The notes: a model not told the origin generated them from the sequence alone. Positions 7,431 through 16,739 are shown, numbered from the stretch's first letter. The stretch: 64,000 nt of DNA from a bacterium (GCA_029009095.1 JAQXJT010000031.1:1-64000); one strand, 5' to 3'. Translations and numbers: made by a program.

Positions 7431-7961
7431 ATGAATAAGGCGTACATCGAAGAGAAAATGAGCGAGCTGCCCATTGTGCAGTACGACTGGATCGACACCG
7501 CGGAGCTGGTCTTCACCGACAGGGTGCGGATGATCTGCCAGACGGAGTGCCCCATGTACAACAAGACCTGGGCCTGCCCGCCCGCCGTGGGCACGGTGGA
7601 GGAGTGCCGGGAGCGCTGTCTCCGCTATGACCACGCGCTGATGTTCACCACCATGGTGGAGGTGCGGGATATCGCCAACATCGAGGAGACCCTGGCCACC
7701 CGCCACGACCACGAGGAGGTCACCCGCCAGGTGGCGGAGCTGGTGCGGGAGCAGTGCGGGGACGTACTGGTGCTCTCCACGGAGGCCTGCGCCATCTGCG
7801 AGCACTGCGCCTGGCCGGACGCCCCCTGCCGCCACCCGGACAGGATGTTCCCCTGCGTGGAGAGCCACGGAATCCTGGCCACGGACATCGCCGAGCGGCA
7901 CGGCATCGAGTTCATCGGCGGCAATGTGGTCACCTGGTTTTCCCTGGTGTTTTATAAATAA
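7431..7961 (+). CDS. DUF2284 cysteine-rich metal-binding protein
   Basis: The 176-residue product has many Cys in the pattern of the DUF2284 family (predicted metal-binding proteins common in anaerobes): CQTECPMYNKTWACPP near residues 30-46, then CAICEHCAWPDAPCRHP near 120-136 and PCVES near 142. Such clusters suggest Fe-S or zinc ligation; the reaction is unknown. The start at 7431 was chosen over 7365 because GGAGGAGA lies just upstream. A DUF1697 gene follows after 34 bp in the same direction. Confidence 0.8.
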   Translation: MNKAYIEEKMSELPIVQYDWIDTAELVFTDRVRMICQTECPMYNKTWACPPAVGTVEECRERCLRYDHALMFTTMVEVRDIANIEETLATRHDHEEVTRQVAELVREQCGDVLVLSTEACAICEHCAWPDAPCRHPDRMFPCVESHGILATDIAERHGIEFIGGNVVTWFSLVFYK

Positions 7962-7995
7962 GAAAAGCCGGAGACGGGCCGGAGGTGACAGAAAG

Positions 7996-8535
7996 ATGAC
8001 GAGATATGTGGCGCTGCTGCGGGGGATCAATGTAAGCGGGAAGAACAAGATCGCCATGGCGGAGCTGAAGGAGGGCTTTGCGGAGCTGGGCTACCGGGAC
8101 GCGGCCACCTGCCTGAACAGCGGCAATGTGGCCTTTTCCGCGGAGGAGGGGGACTGCCTCGCCCTGTCCGGCGCGGTCAGGGCCATGGTCAGGAGCCGGT
8201 TCGGGCTGGATGTCCCCGTATTTGTCATCACCCAGGAGGAGCTGAGGGACATACTGGCCCATGCGCCGGACTGGTGGGGCGGGGAGGACAGGGAGATTTA
8301 CGACAATCTGATCTTCCTCCTGCCGCCGCTGACGCACGAGGGGCTGGTTGCGGAGATCGGCGAACCCCGGGCGGGATACGAGCAGGCGTGCCCCTACAAA
8401 AACGCCGTTTTCTGGTCCTTCGTCCGAAAGGATTATCAAAAGACCAACTGGTGGTCCGGGACCGCCGGCGCGAACGTCAGAGACGCGCTCACCATCCGAA
8501 CGGCCAACACTGTGCGGAAGATCGCGGGACTGTGA
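7996..8535 (+). CDS. DUF1697 family protein
   Basis: The 179-residue product begins with the DUF1697 hallmark YVALLRGINVSGKNKI at about residues 4-19 and has the LNSGNVAFS segment near residue 38 and a KTNWWSGTAG region near the C-terminus. The family is small, cytoplasmic and of unknown function. The start at 7996 has GGAGGTGA 7 nt upstream; the longer frame from 7924 overlaps the previous gene. Probably co-transcribed with the DUF2284 gene. Confidence 0.85.
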   Translation: MTRYVALLRGINVSGKNKIAMAELKEGFAELGYRDAATCLNSGNVAFSAEEGDCLALSGAVRAMVRSRFGLDVPVFVITQEELRDILAHAPDWWGGEDREIYDNLIFLLPPLTHEGLVAEIGEPRAGYEQACPYKNAVFWSFVRKDYQKTNWWSGTAGANVRDALTIRTANTVRKIAGL

Positions 8536-8549
8536 ACAGAAGGGGAACG

Positions 8550-8597
8550 CAAGCAGGAGACGCCGTATGGCTTGAGCCATACGGCGTCTCCTGCTTG
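8550..8597. repeat. perfect 22-bp inverted repeat between convergent genes
   Basis: Bases 8550-8571 and 8576-8597 are perfectly complementary around a TTGA loop. It lies between the convergent DUF1697 and MarR genes. It has no T run on either side, so it may be a T-less terminator or RNA-stabilising stem. Confidence 0.6.
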
Positions 8598-8631
8598 TGC
8601 GGCTATCCGTTCATCCGGGCAGCGCGGGCGG

Positions 8632-9117
8632 TCACTCCCGGGCCGGCCGGGCCCGGCGCCCACCTTTTTTCCGCCGGTTTTCCCCGTCCTCCGGCAGCGC
8701 CTCCCGCCAAAAGCTCTCCAGCCGTCCCAGAAGCTCCAGCAGCCGCTCCCGTTCCTCCGCGGAGAGACACTCATACAGCCGGAGGATCTCCTCTTCGTCA
8801 CGGCGGCGGCTCTCCTCCAGATGGACGCGGCCCTGCCCGGTGATGGTAACTGTGAAGGTGCGCCGGTCCTCCTCGCTGGGGGCGCGGCACACCAGTCCCT
8901 CCGCTTCCAGCTTGGCCAGGGCCTCGCTCATGGAGGCGGGGGCGATGCCGATCTCCTCGGTGAGCACGTTCTGGGGGATGGAGCCGTGGGCCGCCGCCAG
9001 AGAGAGGATGCGGTTGCGGTTCCGGTGGGCGTCCAGACCGAAGTGCAGCATATGCCCCAGAGAGCGGATGGTGTGGTGCAGCTTCAGCGTCACATCCTGC
9101 GGATGCGCGTTTTCCAT
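8632..9117 (-). CDS. MarR-family transcriptional regulator
   Basis: A 161-residue winged-helix protein. Helix-turn-helix region at about residues 50-75 (NVLTEEIGIAPASMSEALAK), then the wing with EEDRRTFTVTITGQG at about 82-96, typical of MarR, and C-terminal dimerisation helices ending in a basic tail (RRKKGGRRARP). MarR proteins are usually dimeric repressors released by small ligands. It starts 19 bp after the amidohydrolase stop in the same direction, so the two are probably one unit. Confidence 0.88.
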   Translation of the reverse strand: MENAHPQDVTLKLHHTIRSLGHMLHFGLDAHRNRNRILSLAAAHGSIPQNVLTEEIGIAPASMSEALAKLEAEGLVCRAPSEEDRRTFTVTITGQGRVHLEESRRRDEEEILRLYECLSAEERERLLELLGRLESFWREALPEDGENRRKKGGRRARPARE

Positions 9118-9136
9118 GGACTTTTCCTCCTCTTTC

Positions 9137-10417
9137 TTACACGAACTTGTCCAGCTCCCGCTCCACCCGGGGCATCTTCTTCACCTTCACATCCCGGAAA
9201 AGGCGGCCCCGGGCAAAGACCATGCGCACATGGCGCAGCGCGCCCAGATCCTCCAGCGGGTTGCGGCGGGTGACGATCATGTCCGCGGACTTGCCCGGCT
9301 CGATGGAGCCGGTAACGCTGTCGATCCCGGCGATGCGGGCGTTGCGCAGCGTGGCGGTGTGGAGGGCGAAGGCATTGGTGACGCCGCAGAAGCGGTGGAA
9401 GTAGTTGAGCTCCCGCCACATATCGTAGTGGGTGATATAGGGGCAGCCGGTGTCGGTGCCCAGTCCCACGGGGATGCCGTTCTCGAGACAGGCCCGGGCG
9501 CAGTCGATGATGCCCCGGAAGACCACATCGCCGTTATACTGCTCCGTCTCCGACACGCCGCTCACCGCCCTGTCGAAGAGGGCGTAGGGCAGAGCCGGGG
9601 AGAGCGTGGCCACCAGCGCCGCGCCCCGCTCCCTGAACAGCGCAAGGATCTCCCCGTCGGGCCTGGCCCCGTGCTCGATGGTGTCCACGCCGTTTTCCAG
9701 CGCCACCCGGACGCCCTCTGGACTCTCCACATGGGCGGCCACCGGCAGGTGCAGCGCGTGGGCCGCGTCGCAGGCGGCTTTCACATACTCCGGGGGCATC
9801 TTCACCTCCCCAGGCTCGCCCCGCACCCGGGCGTCCAGCACGCCGCCGGTGATCATGAGCTTGATGAGGTCGGGCCGGTCTTTGGCGATGAGCCGGACGT
9901 AGTCCGCCGCCTCCTCCGGGGAGGTGGCCTCGTAGGCCAGCGATCCGGCCATGTGTCCGCCGGGGACGGAGACGGCCATGTTGGCCGCCATGATGCGCGG
10001 CCCGGCGATCTCCCCCTTGAGGATACGGTCCCGGGCCAGCCCGTCAAAGGATTGCACGCCGCCCACCGTGCGGAGGGTGGTGACGCCGCTGAACAGCTCC
10101 GTGCGGGCGCTGCTCTCGGTGATCGCCTGCACCGCCCGGCGGAGAAGGGCGTTGGAGGTGACCAGGCGCACCAGTTTGGCGTTGTCCGGCTGCTTCTTTC
10201 TGGGTTTGCCGCCGGAGGGCAGGTGGGTGTGGAGGTTGATGAGGCCGGGCATCAGGTACTGCCCCTTCAGATCGATTCCCTCATAACCCGCCGGGCAGAT
10301 GTCCCCGGGGACGATGGCTTCGATGATCTCCCCGTTCACCAGAACGGTGAGGCCCTCCCGCGGCTCCATATTCTCGCTGCCGTCCAGTAAAATGGCGTGG
10401 ATCAGGGCATATTTCAT
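9137..10417 (-). CDS. metal-dependent amidohydrolase, prolidase/imidazolonepropionase-like
   Basis: The 426-residue product has the amidohydrolase superfamily layout: a small beta domain, the metal ligands HTH in PGLINLHTHL at about residue 57-66, the lysine region IKLMITGG at about 184-191 (bridging carboxylysine), AAHVES (His) near 228, TIEHG (His) near 248 and the catalytic Asp in GLGTDTG near 322. It closes with SIEPGKSADMIV, typical of the family. Related enzymes hydrolyse Xaa-Pro dipeptides or cyclic amides; the substrate here is not determined. A GGGGAGAAA site precedes the ATG, and a MarR gene follows. Confidence 0.85.
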   Translation of the reverse strand: MKYALIHAILLDGSENMEPREGLTVLVNGEIIEAIVPGDICPAGYEGIDLKGQYLMPGLINLHTHLPSGGKPRKKQPDNAKLVRLVTSNALLRRAVQAITESSARTELFSGVTTLRTVGGVQSFDGLARDRILKGEIAGPRIMAANMAVSVPGGHMAGSLAYEATSPEEAADYVRLIAKDRPDLIKLMITGGVLDARVRGEPGEVKMPPEYVKAACDAAHALHLPVAAHVESPEGVRVALENGVDTIEHGARPDGEILALFRERGAALVATLSPALPYALFDRAVSGVSETEQYNGDVVFRGIIDCARACLENGIPVGLGTDTGCPYITHYDMWRELNYFHRFCGVTNAFALHTATLRNARIAGIDSVTGSIEPGKSADMIVTRRNPLEDLGALRHVRMVFARGRLFRDVKVKKMPRVERELDKFV

Positions 10418-10586
10418 GGCGATTTCTCCCCCCGTTTGAAATGCATGGGCGCCGCGCCGGGCGCGTGCGCCGCTCTGTCCCTACTTTACCCGAAAACTGA
10501 CGCCGGGACAAGGGGGCGGGAGGAAAAAATCGGCAGAATGGCCAAAGTTCCAGGGAAAAATTCTGATAATAAAACGGAAGAGATAC

Positions 10587-10615
10587 TTGACAAGCCCGTC
10601 AAATTCTGCTATTCT
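10587..10615 (+). promoter_or_regulatory. main promoter of the ribosomal protein run
   Basis: TTGACA at 10587-10592, a 17-nt spacer and TATTCT at 10610-10615. It is the only strong promoter upstream of rpsJ, with a predicted start near 10622, and so gives a leader of about 275 nt. Confidence 0.75.
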
Positions 10616-10767
10616 AACGGGGCGCTCGTCTTGAGGGAAGGGCGTATACTGCGGTGAAGCGGGAGATTGCACCGAAAAGGTGGTAACTTCCGTGGAGTAT
10701 GTCCGTAAATCGGGCGGTGAGAGAGTTTCCTGCCGACAGAGAACGTATATCGTTCGGACGGGAACGG

Positions 10768-10797
10768 AACCGGCCAGGTGTGAGCCGGTTCGTTTTT
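10768..10797 (+). terminator. attenuator-like terminator in the rpsJ leader
   Basis: AACCGGC (10768-10774), a 9-nt loop and GCCGGTT (10784-10790) are followed by CGTTTTT. It sits about 100 nt upstream of rpsJ and downstream of the promoter, so it could stop transcription of the whole operon prematurely. Confidence 0.5.
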
Positions 10798-10841
10798 CGG
10801 GCGAAGTCTGATACGCACGGCGCGGTGTATGAAATTCTCAC

Positions 10842-10877
10842 CGTACCAGAGCGGCACGCCAAGCCGCTCCAAGTACG
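10842..10877 (+). promoter_or_regulatory. hairpin just before the rpsJ ribosome binding site
   Basis: GAGCGGC (10849-10855) pairs with GCCGCTC (10863-10869), extended below an internal loop by CGTAC (10842-10846) with GTACG (10873-10877). It ends about 8 nt before the GGAGGA of rpsJ. Confidence 0.5.
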
Positions 10878-10896
10878 TAACATTGGAGGAAAAAAC

Positions 10897-11208
10897 ATGG
10901 CAGCCAAGAAAATGATCCGCATCCGCCTCAAGGCCTACGATCACCAGCTGATTGACAAGGCCGCCGAAACCATCGTTGAGAGCGCCAAGCGCACCGACGC
11001 CCAGGTCTCCGGCCCCATCCCCCTGCCCACGCAGAAGGAGATCGTCACCATCCTGCGCGCTACCCACAAGTACAAGGATAGCCGCGAGCAGTTCGAGCGC
11101 CGCACCCACAAGCGCCTCATCGACATCATCGGGCCCACCCAGAAGACCGTCGACGCGCTGGCTGCTCTGGAGCTGCCCGCCGGTGTGGAGATCGAGATCA
11201 AGCTCTGA
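10897..11208 (+). CDS. rpsJ: 30S ribosomal protein S10
   Basis: S10 is a head protein of the small subunit and also binds NusB in antitermination. The 103-residue product has the family sequence [14 protein letters not shown] at about residues 7-20 and [19 protein letters not shown] in the middle, and the usual length. The start at 10897 has GGAGGA upstream; the frame is open further upstream into the leader, but that part is not protein-like. First gene of the S10 operon. Confidence 0.97.
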   Translation: MAAKKMIRIRLKAYDHQLIDKAAETIVESAKRTDAQVSGPIPLPTQKEIVTILRATHKYKDSREQFERRTHKRLIDIIGPTQKTVDALAALELPAGVEIEIKL

Positions 11209-11356
11209 TCCCGGGCGGAGAAAAGCAAAACCCAGTCCCCCTGTTATGAAGTAAAGAACCCCGTGCCCCGCGTGGGGCAGGGTCAAGTCGGGAGCCTCCG
11301 GGCGCGCTGGGCGCGACCCATGCGACCCGACCAATAACCTGAAAGGAGCAAACCCC
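11209..11356 (+). other. structured spacer between rpsJ and rplC
   Basis: This 148-bp gap is long for the operon. It holds a 6-bp stem with a 4-nt loop (TGCCCC at 11264-11269 with GGGGCA at 11274-11279) and GGTC..GGG / CCC..GACC complementarity on both sides of 11300. No promoter or ORF was seen. Confidence 0.35.
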
Positions 11357-12082
11357 ATGAAGAAAGCCATTATTGGCAAAAAGGTCGGCATGACGCAGAT
11401 CTTTGACGAGGCGGGCAAGGTCGTTCCCGTTACCGTCATCGAGGCCGGCCCCTGCGTGGTGGTCCAGAAGAAGACCGTGGAAAAGGAAGGCTACGCCTCC
11501 GTCCAGATGGGCTTTGAAGAGACCGCCGAGCACAAGCTCACCAAGCCGGAGAAGGGCCATCTGGCCAAGGCCGGCGTGGGCAACATGAGAGTCCTGCATG
11601 AGTTCCGCCTGGAGAACACCGACGAGCTCAACGTGGGCGACGTGGTCAAGGCCGACACCTTCGCCGAGGGCGACAAGGTCGACGTGACCGGCGTTTCCAA
11701 GGGCAAAGGCTACCAGGGCGTTATCAAGCGCTGGGGCCAGGGCCGTACCCCCACCTCCCACGGCGGCGGTCCCGTGCACCGTCACGCCGGTTCCATGGGT
11801 TCTTCCGCCGATCCCGCCCGCATCATGCCGGGCAAGAACCAGGCCGGCCACATGGGCGACGAGCAGGTCACCGTGCAGAATCTGGATGTGGTGAAAGTGG
11901 ACAGCGAGCTGAACATGATCGTCATCCGCGGCGCCATCCCCGGCCCCAAGGGCGGCATTGTTGTGATCAAGAACACCGTCAAGAACAACAAGGTCAAGCA
12001 GGCCGCTACCGGCGTCAGCAAGAACCCCCAGAAGCAGTCCGGCCGTACCAATCCCCAGAAGGCCTCTGCGCGTAACCGCTGA
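11357..12082 (+). CDS. rplC: 50S ribosomal protein L3
   Basis: L3 is an early assembly protein of the large subunit whose loop reaches the peptidyl-transferase centre. The 241-residue product has [20 protein letters not shown] at residues 7-26 and the conserved central loop [21 protein letters not shown]. Somewhat longer than usual because of a polar C-terminal tail (residues about 210-241, rich in Lys, Asn, Gln, Ser). AAAGGAG precedes the ATG. Confidence 0.97.
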   Translation: MKKAIIGKKVGMTQIFDEAGKVVPVTVIEAGPCVVVQKKTVEKEGYASVQMGFEETAEHKLTKPEKGHLAKAGVGNMRVLHEFRLENTDELNVGDVVKADTFAEGDKVDVTGVSKGKGYQGVIKRWGQGRTPTSHGGGPVHRHAGSMGSSADPARIMPGKNQAGHMGDEQVTVQNLDVVKVDSELNMIVIRGAIPGPKGGIVVIKNTVKNNKVKQAATGVSKNPQKQSGRTNPQKASARNR

Positions 12083-12100
12083 GAAAGGAGAGTTTGAATT

Positions 12101-12724
12101 ATGCCTAAGGCTAATCTTTACAACATGGCCGGCGAAGTGGTCGGCGAGGTTGAGCTCTCCGAGGCCGTTTTCGGCATCGAGCCCAACGAGACTGTTCTCC
12201 ACGCTGCCATCAAGAATTATCTGGCCAACCGCCGTCAGGGCACGCAGAGCGCTCTGACCAAGGGCGAGGTGAGCTACTCCACCATCAAGCCCTGGCGCCA
12301 GAAGGGCACCGGCCGCGCCCGCGCCGGTTACAAGGGCAGCCCCGTGTGGTATCACGGCGGCGTCGCCTTCGCTCCCAAGCCCCGGAGCTACCGCTACACC
12401 ATTAACCGCAAGGAAAAGCGCCTGGCGCTCAAGAGCGCCCTGTCCCTGAAGGCCGGCGAGCAGAAGATCTACGTGATCGACGGGCTGAAGATGGACGAGA
12501 TCAAGACCAAGACCATGCAGCAGTTCCTCACCAAGCTGGGTGTGAACTGCCAGGCCATGATCGTCACCGAGAACGTGGACGAGGCCGTTGTGAAGAGCGC
12601 CCGGAACATCCCCGGCGTCGTCACCACCATCGCCACCATCCTCTCTCCCTACGAGGTCATGAAGGCCCGCGCCCTGGTCGTGGACAAGGCCGCCCTTGCC
12701 AAGATCGAGGAGGTGTACTGCTGA
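12101..12724 (+). CDS. rplD: 50S ribosomal protein L4
   Basis: L4 lines the exit tunnel with a long loop and in many bacteria is the autogenous regulator of this operon. The 207-residue product contains the tunnel-loop motif [14 protein letters not shown] at about residues 66-79. GAAAGGAG precedes the ATG. Its stop overlaps the rplW start by one base (TGATG), indicating translational coupling. Confidence 0.97.
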   Translation: MPKANLYNMAGEVVGEVELSEAVFGIEPNETVLHAAIKNYLANRRQGTQSALTKGEVSYSTIKPWRQKGTGRARAGYKGSPVWYHGGVAFAPKPRSYRYTINRKEKRLALKSALSLKAGEQKIYVIDGLKMDEIKTKTMQQFLTKLGVNCQAMIVTENVDEAVVKSARNIPGVVTTIATILSPYEVMKARALVVDKAALAKIEEVYC

Positions 12725-13020
12725 TGAAGACCGCTTACGATATCGTGATCCGCCCGATCATCACCGAGCAGTCCATGGAAGACCTGGACATTAAAAAGTA
12801 CGTCTTCGAGGTGGATAAGTCCGCCACGAAGATCGAGATCAAGAAGGCTGTGGAAGAGATTTTCGGCGTCACCGTTCTCAAGGTGAACACCGTCACCGTC
12901 CGCGGCAAGGAAAAGCGTACCGGCCGTTATCCCGCGGGGTACTCCAGAACCTGGAAGAAAGCGGTCGTCAAGCTCAGCGAAGATTCCAAGGATATTGAGA
13001 TCTTCGAAGGCATGGCCTAA
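12724..13020 (+). CDS. rplW: 50S ribosomal protein L23
   Basis: L23 sits at the tunnel exit and is the docking site for trigger factor and SRP. The 98-residue product starts with [14 protein letters not shown] and has the usual length and the KKAVVKL segment near the end. Overlaps rplD by one base. Confidence 0.96.
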   Translation: MKTAYDIVIRPIITEQSMEDLDIKKYVFEVDKSATKIEIKKAVEEIFGVTVLKVNTVTVRGKEKRTGRYPAGYSRTWKKAVVKLSEDSKDIEIFEGMA

Positions 13021-13034
13021 GGGGAGGAAAGAAT

Positions 13035-13871
13035 ATGTCTATTAAAACCTATCGTCCCACCACCCCGGCTCGCCGCCAGATGACCGTCTCCGGCTTCGAC
13101 GGCGTCGATAAGCACGCCAAGCCCGAGAAGTCCCTGCTCGAGGCCAAGAAGAAGACCGCCGGGCGCAACAGCTACGGCCGCATCACCGTCCGCCACCACG
13201 GCGGCGGCAACCGGCAGAAGTACCGCATCATCGACTTCAAGCGCGACCGCCGCGACGAGGAGGCCACCGTGCTCCGCCTGGAGTACGACCCCAACCGCAG
13301 CGCCTTCATCGCGCTGGTCGAGTACGCCGACGGCGAGCGCCGCTACGTCCTGGCTCCCGTGGGCCTGGCCAAGGGCGATGTGATCGTCTCCGGCGAGAAC
13401 GCCGACATCAAGCCCGGCAACGCGCTGCCCCTGAGCAAGATCCCCGTGGGCACCGTGATCCACAACATCGAGATGTACCCCGGCAAGGGCGCCCAGCTGG
13501 TGCGCGGCGCCGGTAACGCCGCCCAGCTTATGGCCAAGGAAGGCACCATGGCGACCGTGCGTCTGCCCTCCGGCGAGATGCGCAAGATCCGCGCCAACTG
13601 CTACGCCACCATCGGCCAGGTGGGCAACATCGACCATGCCAATGTGTCTCTGGGCAAGGCCGGACGCGTGCGCCACATGGGCGTGCGTCCCACCGTCCGC
13701 GGCAGCGTCATGAACCCCAACGACCATCCCCACGGCGGCGGCGAAGGCAAGTCCCCCATCGGTCGTCCCGGCCCTGTGACTCCCTGGGGCAAGCCGACTC
13801 TGGGTTACAAGACCCGTAAGAAGAAGAATCCCACTGACAAGTTCATTGTCAAGCGCCGCAACGCCAAGTAA
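13035..13871 (+). CDS. rplB: 50S ribosomal protein L2
   Basis: L2 is needed for subunit association and peptidyl-transfer activity. The 278-residue product has [17 protein letters not shown] at the start, [19 protein letters not shown] at about residues 46-64, and the C-terminal [19 protein letters not shown] with the conserved His. Normal length. GGGGAGG precedes the ATG. Confidence 0.98.
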   Translation: MSIKTYRPTTPARRQMTVSGFDGVDKHAKPEKSLLEAKKKTAGRNSYGRITVRHHGGGNRQKYRIIDFKRDRRDEEATVLRLEYDPNRSAFIALVEYADGERRYVLAPVGLAKGDVIVSGENADIKPGNALPLSKIPVGTVIHNIEMYPGKGAQLVRGAGNAAQLMAKEGTMATVRLPSGEMRKIRANCYATIGQVGNIDHANVSLGKAGRVRHMGVRPTVRGSVMNPNDHPHGGGEGKSPIGRPGPVTPWGKPTLGYKTRKKKNPTDKFIVKRRNAK

Positions 13872-13888
13872 GAGGAGGGAAAGGTTAA

Positions 13889-14161
13889 ATGAGCAGAAGC
13901 ATTAAGAAAGGCCCCTTCGCCGCTCCCGAGCTGCTGAAGCGGGTCGAGGAGCTGAACAAGGCCGGCGAGAAGAAGGTTCTCAAGACCTGGTCCCGCGCCT
14001 CCACCATTTTCCCGTCCTTTGTCGGTCACACCTTCGCTGTGCATGACGGCCGCCGTCATGTGAGCGTGTATGTCACCGAAGATATGGTCGGCCACAAGCT
14101 GGGCGAGTTCGTGCCCACCCGCACGTTCCGCGGCCACAGCGGCAGCAAGACCGGCAAGTAA
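13889..14161 (+). CDS. rpsS: 30S ribosomal protein S19
   Basis: S19 binds the 30S head with S13. The 90-residue product shows SRSIKKGPF at the N-terminus and the [20 protein letters not shown] segment, with the usual GHKLGEF signature. GAGGAGGG lies upstream. Only 17 bp separate it from rplB. Confidence 0.97.
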   Translation: MSRSIKKGPFAAPELLKRVEELNKAGEKKVLKTWSRASTIFPSFVGHTFAVHDGRRHVSVYVTEDMVGHKLGEFVPTRTFRGHSGSKTGK

Positions 14162-14176
14162 GAGGAGGAGAGATAA

Positions 14177-14518
14177 ATGGAAGCAAGAGCTGAACACAAG
14201 TACGCCCGTATTTCTCCCCGCAAGGTCCAGATCGTCTGCGATCTGATCCGTGACAAGGACGCGGCCACTGCCCGCGGCATCCTGATGAACACCTCCAAGG
14301 AAGGCGCCCGCCTGCTGCTCAAGGTTCTTGACAGCGCCTGCGCCAACGCGGAGAACAACCACGAAATGGACCCTGCGAAGCTGTATGTGGCCAAGACCTG
14401 GGCCGCCCCCGGCCCCATCCTCAAGCGCGGCAGAGCCACCGCTCGCGGCCGCTACTCCCGTATCCTGAAGAGAACCAGCCACATCGTCGTGACCGTGGCT
14501 GAGAAAGAGGAGGCGTAA
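14177..14518 (+). CDS. rplV: 50S ribosomal protein L22
   Basis: L22 extends a beta-hairpin into the exit tunnel and is a site of macrolide resistance mutations. The 113-residue product has ARISPRKVQIVCDLIR near the start and the hairpin segment RGRATARGRYSRILKRTSHI near residues 85-105. The usual length. Confidence 0.97.
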   Translation: MEARAEHKYARISPRKVQIVCDLIRDKDAATARGILMNTSKEGARLLLKVLDSACANAENNHEMDPAKLYVAKTWAAPGPILKRGRATARGRYSRILKRTSHIVVTVAEKEEA

Positions 14519-14521
14519 ACA

Positions 14522-15439
14522 ATGGGACAGAAAGTGAATCCGCACGGCCTCCGTGTTGGCGTGAACAAGGACTGGGAGTCCCGCTGGTACGCCCGTCCCG
14601 ACAAGGTCGGCGAGCTGGTCGTCGAGGATAACAAGATCCGCAAGTTCCTGAAGAAGAAGCTGTACTCCGCCGGCGTGCCCACCATCGAGATCGAGCGCGA
14701 CAGCGCCAAGGTCCGCATCTTCATCCACTGCTCCCGCCCCGGTGTGGTCATCGGCAAGGGCGGCCAGGAGATCGAGAAGCTGCGCCAGGAAGTGGAAGCC
14801 CTCATCGGCAAGCCCGTGGCCCTCTCCATCGTGGAGGTCCGCACCCCCGATACCAACGCGCAGCTGGTGGCCGAGAACATCGCCCAGCAGCTGGAGAAGC
14901 GCATCGGCTTCCGCCGCGCCATGAAGAACAGCATCTCCCGTGCCATGCGCATGGGCGTCAAGGGCATCAAGGTGCAGTGCTCCGGCCGTCTCGGCGGCGC
15001 CGAGCTGAGCCGCACCGAGACCTACCACGAGGGCACCATCCCCCTGCAGACTCTCCGCGCCGACATCGACTACGGCTTCGCGGAGGCTGCCACCACCTAT
15101 GGCCGCATCGGCGTCAAGGTGTGGATCTACAAGGGCGAGATCCTCACCACCACCCTGCGTACCACTCCCCGGGTGCTGGACACCAACCACCTGAACGACC
15201 GCAAGCGTGACGACCGCCGGCGCAACGACCGCCGCGGCGGCAACAACCGCGGCGGCGGCCAGGGTGGCTACAACCGCGGCAACAACCAGGGTGGCTACAA
15301 CCGCCAGGGTCAGTCCCAGGGTCAGGGCGGCTACAACCGTCAGGGCCAGGGTGGTTACAACCGTCCCCAGGGTCAGCGTCCCCAGGGTCAGGGCAACGCC
15401 CGTCCTGCCGCTCCCGCCAAGGAAGGAGGCAACAACTAA
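14522..15439 (+). CDS. rpsC: 30S ribosomal protein S3 with long low-complexity tail
   Basis: S3 lies at the mRNA entry tunnel and has helicase-like function together with S4 and S5. Residues 1 to about 225 are canonical: [12 protein letters not shown] at the start, the KH motif [13 protein letters not shown] near 76-88, and [20 protein letters not shown] near 155-174. The last 78 or so residues are a Gly/Asn/Arg/Gln/Tyr tail with repeated GGYNR units (about five copies), ending in a Pro/Ala stretch; most S3 proteins end near residue 215-220. The tail is read in frame with good codon use and directly precedes rplP, so it is not a frameshift artefact. It may be an RNA-binding disordered extension. 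Confidence 0.96.
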   Translation: MGQKVNPHGLRVGVNKDWESRWYARPDKVGELVVEDNKIRKFLKKKLYSAGVPTIEIERDSAKVRIFIHCSRPGVVIGKGGQEIEKLRQEVEALIGKPVALSIVEVRTPDTNAQLVAENIAQQLEKRIGFRRAMKNSISRAMRMGVKGIKVQCSGRLGGAELSRTETYHEGTIPLQTLRADIDYGFAEAATTYGRIGVKVWIYKGEILTTTLRTTPRVLDTNHLNDRKRDDRRRNDRRGGNNRGGGQGGYNRGNNQGGYNRQGQSQGQGGYNRQGQGGYNRPQGQRPQGQGNARPAAPAKEGGNN

Positions 15440-15885
15440 TGTTAATGCCCAAGCGCGTGAAATACCGCCGTCAGCAGCGTGGCCGCATGAAGGGTAAGGC
15501 CACGCGCGGCAATGTGGTGAACTACGGCGAATTCGGCCTGGTCGCCACCGAGCCCAGCTGGATCACGGCCAACCAGATCGAGGCCGCCCGTGTGGCCATG
15601 ACCCGCTACACCAAGCGTGGCGGTCAGGTCTGGATCAAGATTTTCCCCGATAAGCCCGTCACCGCGAAGCCCGCTGAGACCCGTATGGGTTCCGGCAAGG
15701 GTTCTCCCGAGTACTGGGTGGCCGTGGTCAAGCCCGGCCGTGTGATGTTTGAGATTGCCGGTGTTCCCGAAGAGAACGCCCCCGAGGCCCTGCGTCTGGC
15801 CAGCCACAAGCTGCCCTGCAAGACCAAGATCGTCAAGCGCGAGGCCGAAGTTTCCGAGAACGGTGGTGAAGATGATGAAGGCTAA
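15439..15885 (+). CDS. rplP: 50S ribosomal protein L16
   Basis: L16 helps shape the A-site tRNA pocket. The 148-residue product starts [19 protein letters not shown], as in other Firmicutes, and contains the [19 protein letters not shown] motif. The ATG overlaps the rpsC TAA by one base and has GGAGG about 9 nt upstream inside rpsC. Confidence 0.97.
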   Translation: MLMPKRVKYRRQQRGRMKGKATRGNVVNYGEFGLVATEPSWITANQIEAARVAMTRYTKRGGQVWIKIFPDKPVTAKPAETRMGSGKGSPEYWVAVVKPGRVMFEIAGVPEENAPEALRLASHKLPCKTKIVKREAEVSENGGEDDEG

Positions 15886-16063
15886 TGAAATTCGCAGCAT
15901 GTCCGTGGAGGAGCTGAACAACAAGCTCACGGACCTCAAGAAAGACCTGTTCATGCTCCGTATGCAGCATGCCACCAATCATCTCGACAACCCCGTGCGG
16001 ATCTCCGTTGTGCGGCGCGACATCGCCCGTGTCAAGACCGTGCTCCGCGAAAAGCAGCAGTGA
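15875..16063 (+). CDS. rpmC: 50S ribosomal protein L29
   Basis: L29 is a small helical protein at the tunnel exit. The start is set at 15875 ([14 protein letters not shown]), with GGTGG 8 nt upstream; the previous codon is also ATG (15872). This gives 62 residues, near the family norm, with [15 protein letters not shown] at the C-terminal part. It overlaps the end of rplP by 11 bases, so translation is coupled. Confidence 0.93.
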   Translation: MKANEIRSMSVEELNNKLTDLKKDLFMLRMQHATNHLDNPVRISVVRRDIARVKTVLREKQQ

Positions 16064-16077
16064 GGAGGTAAGCAAGA

Positions 16078-16338
16078 ATGAGTGAAAGAACTTCTTCCCG
16101 CAAGGTGCGCGTGGGCAAGGTCGTCTCCGACAAGATGGACAAGACCGTTGTCGTCATCGTGGAGGATCGCGTGGCTCACCCCATTTATAAGAAGATCATC
16201 GGCCGGACCTACCGTCTGAAGGCGCACGACGAGAACAACGAGTGCGGCATCGGCGACAGAGTCCGCGTGATGGAGACCCGCCCCCTGTCCAAGGACAAGC
16301 GCTGGCGCGTGGTCGAGATCATCGAGAAAGCTAAGTAA
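16078..16338 (+). CDS. rpsQ: 30S ribosomal protein S17
   Basis: S17 is a primary 16S rRNA binder. The 86-residue OB-fold product has [20 protein letters not shown] and the [20 protein letters not shown] signature. Normal length, GAGGAGG upstream. Confidence 0.97.
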   Translation: MSERTSSRKVRVGKVVSDKMDKTVVVIVEDRVAHPIYKKIIGRTYRLKAHDENNECGIGDRVRVMETRPLSKDKRWRVVEIIEKAK

Positions 16339-16351
16339 GGAGGCGCCGTAA

Positions 16352-16726
16352 ATGATTCAGGCTGAAAGCTATCTGAAGGTCGCCGATAACACCGGTGCCA
16401 AGGAGCTCAAGTGCATCCGTGTGCTGGGTGGTTCCAAGCGCAAGTTTGGCAACATCGGCGATGTGATCGTCGCCAGCGTCCGCAAGGCCGCTCCCGGCGG
16501 CAGCGTCAAGAAGGGCGACGTTGTCCGCGCTGTCATCGTGCGCACCGCCAAGGGCGTGCGCCGTGCCGACGGCACCTACGTGCGCTTTGACGAGAACGCG
16601 GCCGTGCTCATCGGCGGCGTGGAAGACAAGAACCCCAAGGGCACCCGTATCTTTGGGCCTGTGGCCCGCGAGCTGCGCGACAAGGAGTACATGAAGATCC
16701 TGTCTCTGGCTCCCGAAGTCATTTGA
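16352..16726 (+). CDS. rplN: 50S ribosomal protein L14
   Basis: L14 lies at the subunit interface and is the docking site of the silencing factor RsfS. The 124-residue product starts [18 protein letters not shown] and contains [17 protein letters not shown] and the [13 protein letters not shown] end motif. The family norm is about 122 residues. Confidence 0.97.
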   Translation: MIQAESYLKVADNTGAKELKCIRVLGGSKRKFGNIGDVIVASVRKAAPGGSVKKGDVVRAVIVRTAKGVRRADGTYVRFDENAAVLIGGVEDKNPKGTRIFGPVARELRDKEYMKILSLAPEVI

Positions 16727-16739
16727 GGAGGCACAAAGT

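Larger units (their letters stand above)
10622..10896 (+). promoter_or_regulatory. structured 5' leader of the S10 operon
   Basis: The untranslated leader is about 275 nt and contains at least three hairpins: GAACG-TATAT-CGTTC at 10741-10755, a terminator-like stem at 10768-10797, and a stem at 10842-10877. Long leaders like this are typical sites of autogenous control by an operon product (L4 in gamma-proteobacteria). An S10-leader class has been described for Clostridia; whether this matches it was not tested. Confidence 0.55.

Noticed and set aside
15237..15400. Short tandem repeats that look array-like
   Set aside because: They encode the GGYNR units of the S3 tail; there are no spacers, so this is not a CRISPR array.
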